A stretch of DNA of 22,016 nt. Source: JBGTBQ01 sp041749275 (GTDB taxonomy: Bacteria; Acidobacteriota; Blastocatellia; Pyrinomonadales; Pyrinomonadaceae). The stretch spans positions 1 through 22,016 of the forward strand of contig JBGTBQ010000146.1 in the NCBI GenBank assembly GCA_041749275.1. The letters run 5' to 3'. The position numbers were made by a program, and so were the translations under genes. A model generated the notes under the pieces. That model saw only the letters and a list, made by a program, of their open reading frames with translations. It made no database searches and had not been told where the DNA came from. Shown here piece by piece: positions 14,895 to 21,693 of this stretch. How positions within the stretch are numbered: position 1 is the stretch's first letter; every line of letters begins with the position of its first letter.

Positions 14895-16799
14895 CTATGT
14901 CTTTGCGAATACTTCCGCCGCCTCGCCCATGTCGCGGGCCGCCGGGGTGATGATAGTGCGCGCGTTGGTGTAAATCTTCTCGCCCTTCTGGATGGCGCGG
15001 CGCACGTCGTCCTCGCAGACGAAATCCACGGCGCGTTTGCCGTTGGCGGACTGGGGCGACGCGGACTGCTTGCCGTTCTCTTCCGTCGCGGACGCGGGCG
15101 GCGCGGCGGCTGGCGCGCTTTGCGAGCCGTTGCCTCTTCCGGCCTCGACGGTTGGCGCGGCTTCGGGCTGCGGGGCGACGCCGGAAGAACCGGCGCGACC
15201 CGGCTCGATGTCAATCACTGCCTGAACGGGGGCGGGCGACCCGGCGGCGTGGAGCGGGGCGCTCGTCGGCGCGGGCTGCGACGCTTCGCGGCCCGACAGA
15301 AAACGGTCAACGATCTTGGCGATCTCTTCGCGGCTCACGCCGCCCGCCGCCGGAGACGGGGTGCCGGGGTGACGGGGTGACGGGGTGATATGTTCTCCCG
15401 GTCGCTTTGTCGCCCCCTCGCTCCGTCCCGAAACAGCGGGCCGCTTGCTCGGCACCGCTCGCGTCTCGAAGGCGACGCGCTTGATGTCCATCAGATGCCA
15501 CGGCGAGATATTGTCGGAGGTCACGTTGCCGCCCCACGAGCCGCACCCCAGAGTCATTGACGGAGGGAGCGCGGTTGAAAATCCGATGGCGCCGTGCGTG
15601 GTCGGTGTGTTGACGACGACGCGCGAGGCGGGCATCTCCGTGCCGAAGACGCGCGCCATGTCGCGCGAGCGCGTGTGGATGCCGGCGGTGTGGCCCATGC
15701 CGCCGTAACTCAGGATTTCAAAACAGCGCGCCGCGCCGCGCTCGTGGCCGTCCTCGACGTAGAAGGCGAGCACGGGCGAGAGCTTCTCCATCGAGAGCGG
15801 ATATTCACGCCCCACGCCGCCCACCTCCGCGACCATGCAGCGCGTGCCCGGCGGCAACTGGATGCCGGCCATCTCCGCGATGACGGCGGCATCTCTGCCG
15901 ACGATCTTCGGGTTCAGAGTCCGCTGCGGCGTGGCGACGACTTTGGCGAGTTGGTCGGCCTCGGACGCCGACAGGAAATGCGCGCCCTGCGCTTCGAATT
16001 CCTGCCTGACCTGTTTCGCCACGGGCGCGTCGGCGACAACCGCCTGCTCGGAGGCGCAGATCGTGCCGTTGTCAAAACACTTCCCCGTCAGGATGTTCTG
16101 CACGGCGAGCGGCACGTCAGCGGTTCTCTCGACAAACACCGGCACGTTGCCGGGGCCGACGCCAAAGGCGGGCTTGCCCGAAGAGTAAGCCGCGCGCACC
16201 AGACCGATGCCGCCCGTCGCCAAGATGACGGCGGTCTGCTTGTGCTTCATCAAAGTTTCCGTGCCCTCGATGGTCGCCGAGATCATGCACGCCACCGCAT
16301 CGGCGGGCAGCCCCTCTTTCAGCCCGGCCTCGCGCATGACACGCGCCGTCTCGTTGATGCACTTCGCGGCGGAAGGGTGCGGCGAGAGCACGATGGTGTT
16401 GCGCGACTTGACGGCGATGAGGATTTTGAAGATGGCCGTGGAGGTCGGGTTCGTGGAAGGGATGATGCCGGCGACGACGCCGCGTGGGCTGGCGATCTCC
16501 AACACCTCCGGCGATTCGTTGATGACGCCCACCGTGCGGAGACTCTTAAAAAAGTTCCACACGTCTTCGGAGGCGAAGCGGTTCTTCTCGCGCTTGTCGT
16601 CGGCGACGCCGTAGCCCGTCTCCTCGACGGCCATCGCGCCGAGCCGCGCCGCATCCCGGAGCGCCGCCCGCGCCATCGCCTCGCAGATGCGGTCAATCTT
16701 CCCCTGATCGAACCGCGCCAACTCGCCTTGCGCCCGGTGCGCGGCCTCGACCAAATCGCGCGCCTGCTGCACCGATACGAGGTCTTTGTCAACCGCCAT
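14895..16799 (-). CDS. CoA-acylating aldehyde dehydrogenase with BMC targeting extension
   Basis: 634 residues, about 185 longer than the roughly 450-residue catalytic unit of the AdhE/EutE class. Residues 1-445 are the NAD-dependent CoA-acylating aldehyde dehydrogenase: SPRGVVAGIIPSTNPTST, ATGGIGLVRAAYSSGKPAFG, GPGNVPVF and the catalytic Cys248 in FDNGTICASEQ. It converts an aldehyde, CoA and NAD+ to acyl-CoA and NADH, the core step of aldehyde-consuming microcompartments. A Pro/Ser/Gly linker follows, then an amphipathic helix VSREEIAKIVDRFLSG (488-503) typical of encapsulation peptides, a second Ala/Pro linker (504-588), and a conserved-looking C-terminal module (589-634: VDFVCEDDVRRAI, ARTIITPAARD) that resembles the N-terminal segment of EutQ/EutT. 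Strong ribosome site GGAGGT before ATG 16799. Confidence 0.95.
   Translation of the reverse strand: MAVDKDLVSVQQARDLVEAAHRAQGELARFDQGKIDRICEAMARAALRDAARLGAMAVEETGYGVADDKREKNRFASEDVWNFFKSLRTVGVINESPEVLEIASPRGVVAGIIPSTNPTSTAIFKILIAVKSRNTIVLSPHPSAAKCINETARVMREAGLKEGLPADAVACMISATIEGTETLMKHKQTAVILATGGIGLVRAAYSSGKPAFGVGPGNVPVFVERTADVPLAVQNILTGKCFDNGTICASEQAVVADAPVAKQVRQEFEAQGAHFLSASEADQLAKVVATPQRTLNPKIVGRDAAVIAEMAGIQLPPGTRCMVAEVGGVGREYPLSMEKLSPVLAFYVEDGHERGAARCFEILSYGGMGHTAGIHTRSRDMARVFGTEMPASRVVVNTPTTHGAIGFSTALPPSMTLGCGSWGGNVTSDNISPWHLMDIKRVAFETRAVPSKRPAVSGRSEGATKRPGEHITPSPRHPGTPSPAAGGVSREEIAKIVDRFLSGREASQPAPTSAPLHAAGSPAPVQAVIDIEPGRAGSSGVAPQPEAAPTVEAGRGNGSQSAPAAAPPASATEENGKQSASPQSANGKRAVDFVCEDDVRRAIQKGEKIYTNARTIITPAARDMGEAAEVFAKT
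15357..15388. repeat. 8-base tandem repeat inside the dehydrogenase linker
   Basis: Four tandem copies of CGGGGTG(A/C) (+ strand) encode part of the Pro/Ser/His linker (around residues 471-481) just before the encapsulation-like helix. Because the unit is 8 bases, each copy shifts phase, so copy-number changes would break the frame unless three units change together. Confidence 0.8.
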
Positions 16800-16817
16800 G
16801 ACTAACCTCCGAAAAGC

Positions 16818-16888
16818 AGATGTCAGACGTTAGATGACGGATGTCAGCCACAGCCTCGGCAATGACCAACATCTAACATCTGACATCT
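16818..16888. repeat. Inverted AGATGTCAG repeat between shell and dehydrogenase genes
   Basis: Arms 16818-16836 and 16870-16888 (19 bases) are inverse complements with one mismatch, and a third related unit GGATGTCAG lies inside at 16839-16847. The stop codon of the upstream BMC-H gene is in the right arm and the hairpin ends 18 bases before the dehydrogenase ATG, just short of its ribosome site. It could protect the upstream shell message and separate its level from the downstream genes. Confidence 0.8.
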
Positions 16889-17288
16889 ATTTCGCTCTTT
16901 CCTTATTGTTCTCGCGCGTCGCTTGCAGCGAGCGGCCCTGATCGCCTTCGCTGAGTTGGCCGGCGGAGCCGCCGCCCTGAAGGGCGCGCTCGTCGGGGCT
17001 GTAACCGACGCGACCGTTAGCGGGCAAGACGCGCTCGACCTCGGCGTGGGGACGTGGGATAACGTGGACGCTGACGAGTTCGCCGACCCGGCGAGCCGCC
17101 GCCGCGCCCGCATCCGTCGCGGCCTTGACCGCGCCCACGTCGCCGCGCACGAAGATCGTGACATAGCCGGCGCCGATATACTCCTTGCCTAAAAGCTGTA
17201 CGTTCGCGGCTTTGACCATCGCGTCCGCGGCCTCGACCGCGCCGACAAATCCTTTGGTCTCCACCATTCCGAGTGCTTCGAGAGGCAT
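16887..17288 (-). CDS. BMC-H hexameric shell protein with long C-terminal tail (first gene)
   Basis: 133 residues: a BMC domain (about 3-92) with EALGMVETKGFVGAVEAADA, VTIFVRGDVGAVKAATD and GELVSVHVIPRPH, then a 40-residue hydrophilic Gly/Ser/Glu/Arg/Gln tail (GYSPDERALQGGG to NNKERAK) not found in minimal BMC-H proteins. The pore loop reads YIGAG (37-41) in place of KIGSG, so the usual lysine is Tyr. First gene of the cluster and presumably the major tile; ribosome site GAGGA before ATG 17288. It is about 75% like the distal copy by eye in the core but differs in the pore and tail, suggesting two tile types with different permeability. Confidence 0.95.
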   Translation of the reverse strand: MPLEALGMVETKGFVGAVEAADAMVKAANVQLLGKEYIGAGYVTIFVRGDVGAVKAATDAGAAAARRVGELVSVHVIPRPHAEVERVLPANGRVGYSPDERALQGGGSAGQLSEGDQGRSLQATRENNKERAK

Positions 17289-17416
17289 CTGCTTAAGTCC
17301 TCGCTTTTCTGGTTGTAGAAGTTAAAAGCTGATCTGTTCCGCTCTAGATTTGTCCCCACCGTAGCACCGCGCGCGGTAAAGTTCAAGAGGGGCGCATCCA
17401 TTTGCAAAGACAATGT

Positions 17417-17446
17417 TTGACACTGCTTGCAGGCTGACATTATAGT
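17417..17446 (+). promoter_or_regulatory. Sigma-70 type promoter for the RodZ-like gene
   Basis: TTGACA (17417-17422), 18-base spacer, TATAGT (17441-17446); the start of transcription would be near 17453, about 113 bases before the GTG at 17566. Perfect -35 and five of six -10 bases. Confidence 0.65.
17439..17444 (-). promoter_or_regulatory. Candidate -10 box for the BMC cluster
   Basis: On the minus strand 17444-17439 reads TATAAT, an exact -10 box facing the shell gene about 150 bases away. No TTGACA-like -35 is found 16-18 bases upstream (GCTGCT at 17 bases), so it would need an activator or be a chance product of the opposing TATAGT box it overlaps. Confidence 0.3.
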
Positions 17447-17565
17447 GTGCCCAAAGACCGAAGCAGCGTGGGTGCGAGCCGGAGCGAGAGTAGTTTAAAG
17501 GGCCACGCGGGCGGCGGCTCCATCTGACAGGCCAGTGTCACAATTCGATTGAGATTACGCGCCAC

Positions 17566-18402
17566 GTGAACTCAAAGACCTCTGACCAGACTCTCGAAAG
17601 CGATACGCGGGCTGGAGAGGCGGACGGCTCTCTGGGTGAGCAGTTGCGCCGGGCGCGCGAGTCGCGTGGCGTCTCCCTGCGCCACATCTCCGAGCAGACG
17701 CGCATCACCGTGCGTCACCTCGAAGCCATCGAAACGAGCGACTACAAACACCTGCCGGGCGGCATCTTCAATCGCAGCTTCATCAAAGCCTACGCTAAAC
17801 AGATCAACTTCGACGAGAAGTACGCGCTCGACCTCTATGCGCGCGAGGCGCGCGAGCGCGGCGACGACGAAGAGGTGCTGACCAGCCCGCGCCGCTCGCA
17901 CATCTACATGAGCGACACGTCGCGCTCGCCCGCGATGACCGCCGTGTTGAGCGCCGTCATCCTCGGCATCCTCGTGCTCGTCGTCTACGCCGGACTCCAT
18001 TGGTACCGACGCACCGGCGAGCCGCCGCCCGAGGCGAGCGCGACGGCCCCGCAACCGGGCGCCGCGAATCCCGCCGGCCAACCGCTCGCCCAGCCTGCTC
18101 AGGATGCCGCGCCCGTCGCCGACAAATTGAACATCACGGTCAAGGCGAAGGATGAAGTGTGGTTCAAGGCGCTCGTTGACGACGAGAAAGACAAAGACAA
18201 ACAGGGCATGATTTTGGCGGCTGACGAGACGCGCGAATTCTCTCCCGGAGAGAAGTTGACTCTCAAATACGCGCGGAGCAAGGCCGGCTCGATGGAAGTG
18301 ACGATCAACGGCAGTGTGGCGAAGGTGCCCAGCGACACGACCACCAACGTCGTGCAGGAATGGGTCATCACCCGCGAGAACTACAAACAGTTTTTGCCTT
18401 AA
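17566..18402 (+). CDS. RodZ-like HTH membrane protein
   Basis: 278 residues. An Xre/HTH_25-type helix-turn-helix spans about 23-92 (LGEQLRRARESRGVSLRHIS, RHLEAIE, PGGIFNRSFIKAYAKQI), the pattern of RodZ cytoplasmic domains. One membrane helix (about 124-146, MTAVLSAVILGILVLVVYAGL) is followed by a Pro/Ala/Gln linker and a C-terminal DUF4115-like beta domain (about 188-278: INITVKAKDEVWFKALVDDE-type strand, FSPGEKLTLKYARS, VTINGSVAKVPSD). RodZ couples the MreB cytoskeleton to cell-wall synthesis; in acidobacteria such proteins are often shorter than in E. coli. GTG start at 17566 is supported by the upstream promoter and lack of a better ATG. Divergent from the BMC cluster; no evidence it regulates it, although an HTH protein next to the cluster promoter is worth noting. 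Confidence 0.85.
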   Translation: MNSKTSDQTLESDTRAGEADGSLGEQLRRARESRGVSLRHISEQTRITVRHLEAIETSDYKHLPGGIFNRSFIKAYAKQINFDEKYALDLYAREARERGDDEEVLTSPRRSHIYMSDTSRSPAMTAVLSAVILGILVLVVYAGLHWYRRTGEPPPEASATAPQPGAANPAGQPLAQPAQDAAPVADKLNITVKAKDEVWFKALVDDEKDKDKQGMILAADETREFSPGEKLTLKYARSKAGSMEVTINGSVAKVPSDTTTNVVQEWVITRENYKQFLP

Positions 18403-18405
18403 TGC

Positions 18406-18511
18406 GAGTTCAAAGTTTAAGGTTCAAAGTTCAAAGTCTGACTGCGCGGTCTTACTCTGAACTTCGAGCCTCTTTTTCTATCCGCGCACTTTGAACTCCG
18501 AACTTTGAACC
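18406..18511. repeat. TTCAAAG repeat hairpin before guaB
   Basis: Left run of TTCAAAGT units (18408-18437) and right run of ACTTTGAACT/AACTTTGAACC (18488-18511) are opposed, with GCGCGG/CCGCGC also pairing inside (18444-18449, 18481-18486). It fills the 124-base gap between the RodZ-like gene and guaB, ending 16 bases before the guaB ATG. It may act as terminator-like or attenuating structure for guaB; not proven. Confidence 0.75.
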
Positions 18512-18526
18512 GAGGTTATATTCATT

Positions 18527-19993
18527 ATGCTCATGCCGGATATTGAAGAAGGCTTGACCTTCGACGACGTGCTTTTAGTCCCCGCGCGCTCCGACGTGCT
18601 GCCGAACGAGACCGACACCGCGACACAGTTCACGCGCTCGATTCGTCTGCAAATCCCGCTCTGCTCGGCGGCGATGGACACCGTCACCGAGAGCCGCCTC
18701 GCCATCGCCATCGCGCAGCAGGGCGGCATCGGCGTCATCCACAAAAACTTCCCCATTGAGCGGCAGGCCGAAGAGGTTGACCGCGTCAAGCGCTCGGAAT
18801 CCGGCATGATCGTTGACCCCGTCACGATCCGCCACGACCGCCCCGTCCGCACGGCGCTCGCCGTGATGGAGCGCTACAAAATTTCGGGCGTGCCCGTGGT
18901 GGACGAGGACGGCCATCTCGTCGGCATCATCACCAACCGCGACCTCCGGTTCGAGACGCGCTTCGACATCCCCGTCTCCGAGGTGATGACGCCGCAGCCC
19001 TTAGTCACCGTCCCCGTCGGCACCACGCTCGACGAAGCGAAGGGCGTCCTGCAAAAGCACCGCATCGAAAAGCTCCTCGTCATTGACGACGACAAACACC
19101 TCAAAGGTCTCATCACCGTCAAGGACATTCAGAAGGCCATTCGCTACCCGCACGCCGCGAAGGACGACTTGGGCCGCCTGCGCGTCGCCGCCGCCATCGG
19201 CGCGACCGGTGATTTCAAAGAGCGTGCGGACGAACTCGTAAAAGCGCGTGTTGACTGTCTGGTCATAGACACCGCGCACGGCCACTCGTCGCGCGTCATC
19301 GAGGCCATACGCGACATCAAGCGCCGCCACCCCGACACACAACTCATCGCCGGCAACGTCGCCACCGGCGAGGCTACGCGCGAACTCATCTCGGCGGGCG
19401 TGGACGCGGTCAAGTGCGGCATCGGCCCCGGCTCGATCTGCACCACGCGCGTCGTCACGGGCGCGGGCGTGCCGCAGATCACGGCCATCTTCAACTGCGT
19501 GCAGGCGGCGCGCGGCAGCGGCGTGCCCGTCATCGCCGACGGCGGCGTCAAGTTTTCCGGCGACGTGGCGAAGGCGATTGCGGCGGGCGCGGATGTAGTG
19601 ATGATCGGGTCGCTGTTCGCCGGGACGGAAGAATCGCCGGGCGAGTTGATTCTCTTTCAGGGCCGCTCGTTCAAGGCTTACCGCGGCATGGGCAGCATCG
19701 GCGCGATGCGCGAAGGCTCGCGCGACCGCTACGCGCAAGAGACGACCGAGATCGAATCGAAGCTCGTTCCCGAAGGCATCGAAGGCCGCGTCCCCTACAA
19801 AGGCACGCTCGCCGACATGGTGACGCAACTCGTCGGCGGACTGCGCGCCGGCATGGGCTACACCGGCTGCCACGATATCCGTGAGTTTCAGGAGCAGACA
19901 CGCTTCGTCCGCATCAGCAGCGCCGGCCTCAAAGAGTCGCACGTCCACGATGTCATCATCACGAAGGAAGCGCCGAACTACAGGCTGGAGTAG
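18527..19993 (+). CDS. guaB: Inosine-5'-monophosphate dehydrogenase
   Basis: 488 residues, standard IMPDH length. It oxidises IMP to XMP with NAD+, the committed step of GTP synthesis, in the cytosol. Seen in order: EEGLTFDDVLLVPARSDVLP, the barrel start MDTVTESRLAIAIAQQGGIG, two CBS domains (about 95-150 and 155-205), VDCLVIDTAHGHS, IAGNVATGEATRELI, the catalytic loop GIGPGSICTTR with Cys305, the mobile flap SRDRYAQ and the C-terminal VIITKEAPNYRLE. ATG at 18527; MPDIEEGL two codons later is an alternative. The last 45 bases (19949-19993) are duplicated at 21690-21734, beyond an AT-richer two-gene island, so the present gene end may have been supplied by that insertion. Confidence 0.97.
   Translation: MLMPDIEEGLTFDDVLLVPARSDVLPNETDTATQFTRSIRLQIPLCSAAMDTVTESRLAIAIAQQGGIGVIHKNFPIERQAEEVDRVKRSESGMIVDPVTIRHDRPVRTALAVMERYKISGVPVVDEDGHLVGIITNRDLRFETRFDIPVSEVMTPQPLVTVPVGTTLDEAKGVLQKHRIEKLLVIDDDKHLKGLITVKDIQKAIRYPHAAKDDLGRLRVAAAIGATGDFKERADELVKARVDCLVIDTAHGHSSRVIEAIRDIKRRHPDTQLIAGNVATGEATRELISAGVDAVKCGIGPGSICTTRVVTGAGVPQITAIFNCVQAARGSGVPVIADGGVKFSGDVAKAIAAGADVVMIGSLFAGTEESPGELILFQGRSFKAYRGMGSIGAMREGSRDRYAQETTEIESKLVPEGIEGRVPYKGTLADMVTQLVGGLRAGMGYTGCHDIREFQEQTRFVRISSAGLKESHVHDVIITKEAPNYRLE
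19949..19993 (+). repeat. guaB 3'-end copy 1, likely left attachment site
   Basis: The last 45 bases of guaB (DVIITKEAPNYRLE and TAG). Direct repeat with 21690-21734, 40 of 45 bases the same. Similarity weakens upstream beyond GAGTCGCAC (19935-19943). Confidence 0.85.
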
Positions 19994-20032
19994 CTTATTT
20001 GATACCGAACTCGGCTCAGGAGAGAGAAATGC

Positions 20033-20512
20033 CTACGGATTCCAGATTGCTAGGAGTAATGTCCGGTCGTCTGGAGTGTGCCTACCGATAAGCTCAAAAT
20101 CTTCCCTGTTGCGAGTTGCGACACCATACCCATGAGCTAATGCTGTTGCAGCAATAAGCGCGTCCAACAACATATTTTTGGGAATGTTGTTGGATAAGCG
20201 CGGCACTATGTATGCGGCTATTTTCGCAGAGTTCTGGCTAAAGGGGAGTACAGTGCAGGCGGCAATAAGTTGTTCCGTTCTGGTGTAGTCTAATGTCGTT
20301 TGTTCAATATTCCCTTGAGCTTTTGCCAATGTATTCTCAAATCCGTAGAGCGCCTCATAAACAGTTAATGCGCTCAAGGCTGGTAAAAGTTTAAGATTTG
20401 ATTGATACGACGCAATCGCTTCCAGAATTCCGCGCTTTTGATAACGCCACGCGGTCAAAATGTTGGTATCCAAAACAAGTAAGGTTTCAGGGAGCGCCTG
20501 CCCGACCGCCAT
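20033..20512 (-). CDS. PIN-domain protein (VapC-like toxin candidate)
   Basis: 159 residues with a PIN ribonuclease fold: LLVLDTNIL (Asp15, Asn17), a conserved Glu in LTVYEALYGFE (Glu53), LLDALIAATALAHG (Asp117) and VATRNREDFELI (Asn135, Asp138). These acidic residues bind Mg2+ in active PIN nucleases, so the set is intact. VapC toxins cut tRNA or rRNA and are blocked by a small antitoxin gene just upstream. Here the gene 3 bases upstream encodes 352 residues, not a small AbrB/PHD/RHH antitoxin, so the pairing is non-standard. The gene lies in an AT-richer island between guaB-end repeats. Some PIN genes are not toxins; toxin role is inference. Confidence 0.87.
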   Translation of the reverse strand: MAVGQALPETLLVLDTNILTAWRYQKRGILEAIASYQSNLKLLPALSALTVYEALYGFENTLAKAQGNIEQTTLDYTRTEQLIAACTVLPFSQNSAKIAAYIVPRLSNNIPKNMLLDALIAATALAHGYGVATRNREDFELIGRHTPDDRTLLLAIWNP

Positions 20513-20515
20513 TAG

Positions 20516-21574
20516 CTATTCTCCATTCGATCTATCAATCAGAAAAGCTTCACCTAGCTCAGGGCGGGTTGTAACTTCCTTTTTCTCTTCTTCAGTCAGA
20601 CCGTCTAATGTTGCGGCAGCTAGAGCATGATAGCGCTGGACAAGAGCGACATCGAGTTGTGGTTCAATGTCAATTAGAGCCTGTATCTTTGAGTCCCTTG
20701 ACAAGTCAGGGGCGAGCGGCGCTTCTGTAAAGTCATACCTTATTCGCCCACTAAACGAACGAATCATGATAGGAATTTGACGACCGTCCATAGCTGCCAA
20801 TTGTTGCTGAACCTCATCGGGGCGTTGGATAACTGCATCCTCTGTGCTGATTTTTGCCGATCCGAGATTGATAGACTGACCGAGAACAGTCTCGCTTAAA
20901 GATTCTATCTCCCATGCGAAAGGGCGACCGCCCTGAACAAACCACTCTTCCGTAGCGGAAATGGTCCCCTTAAATCTCTCGCTCGACCAGACGAAGGAAC
21001 GGTCAACGATAGCGTGATAAACAAAAGCGATCTTTTTAATGTCTTTTTCAGAAATAGTGGAAGGTAGCAGGAACCGCGCACCCGTTGCTTCCTCAATGAC
21101 CATTAACCTATAAGTAAACTGCCGTCTGTGCAGCAGCTTGCTTATTTCTAAAAGGGGCAGTTCAAAGTTTAGAGTAGTGCTTACTTCTGGCTCGGAGATT
21201 TGTAAATCAAACTTCCCTGCTAAACCCATCACGGCCATAAGAGTCGCCGCGATGAAATGAGCGCGCGGTCGTGATTCTTTGATTTGATAGAACAGAGAGA
21301 ATTGTTCAGGTTGGAATTTACCCTCGTTTTCTACCCACTTGCCCGTGAGAGTTAAATCGAGGTCAACGTTTGAATCAACCGTAAACTTTGCGACAATTCT
21401 GTCATCCTCTATGATTGGCGTGGCGGCAAGTGGAGCTTCGAGTGTATAAAGAATCTCAGGCGCATTGATAAGCAAAGAAAAGTGAGAATCCGGCTCAAGG
21501 TAAGGTTGATAAGAAGGTATGCGACCTTGAATCACAGGGCCGACGCTTGTTTGATTTACTGTAATGGTACTCAT
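20516..21574 (-). CDS. Unknown protein paired with the PIN gene
   Basis: 352 residues; I do not recognise a family. There is no signal peptide or obvious membrane helix and no zinc motif. The sequence has many beta-strand-like stretches (HFSLLINAPEILYTLEAPL, DDRIVAKFTVDSNVDLDL, VSTTLNFELPLLEISKLL, FTYRLMVIEEATGARFLL) and a C-terminal helical acidic part (RYHALAAATLDGLTEEEKKE). The last third includes a repeated-looking acidic pattern. The stop is 3 bases before the PIN ATG, so the two are surely one operon, with this gene first, the position an antitoxin normally takes. It could be an unusual large antitoxin, a regulator, or an unrelated cargo gene. Base composition and codons (TTA, AGA, ATA) differ from neighbouring genes, suggesting transfer. 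Confidence 0.75.
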   Translation of the reverse strand: MSTITVNQTSVGPVIQGRIPSYQPYLEPDSHFSLLINAPEILYTLEAPLAATPIIEDDRIVAKFTVDSNVDLDLTLTGKWVENEGKFQPEQFSLFYQIKESRPRAHFIAATLMAVMGLAGKFDLQISEPEVSTTLNFELPLLEISKLLHRRQFTYRLMVIEEATGARFLLPSTISEKDIKKIAFVYHAIVDRSFVWSSERFKGTISATEEWFVQGGRPFAWEIESLSETVLGQSINLGSAKISTEDAVIQRPDEVQQQLAAMDGRQIPIMIRSFSGRIRYDFTEAPLAPDLSRDSKIQALIDIEPQLDVALVQRYHALAAATLDGLTEEEKKEVTTRPELGEAFLIDRSNGE

Positions 21575-21654
21575 GAGCTATGCCTTCTCCCTAATGAAGT
21601 GCCGGGTAATTTTAATACACTTACTAAAAGAACCCTAGCATTAAGCCATTTCTA

Positions 21655-21693
21655 CATCGCTGGTACGGATCGGAGCGAGTCGCACCAGCGATG
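21655..21693. repeat. Inverted repeat at the right island boundary
   Basis: CATCGCTGGT (21655-21664) and ACCAGCGATG (21684-21693) are exact inverse copies, 19 bases apart, overlapping the start of the second guaB-end copy. Such a small palindrome at an insertion edge may be part of a recombination site or a hairpin; only one copy is seen. Confidence 0.6.

Noticed and set aside
15594..16805. Long + strand frame opposite the aldehyde dehydrogenase (403 codons)
   Set aside because: Arg/Asp/His-rich low-quality translation, an antisense shadow of a well-conserved enzyme.
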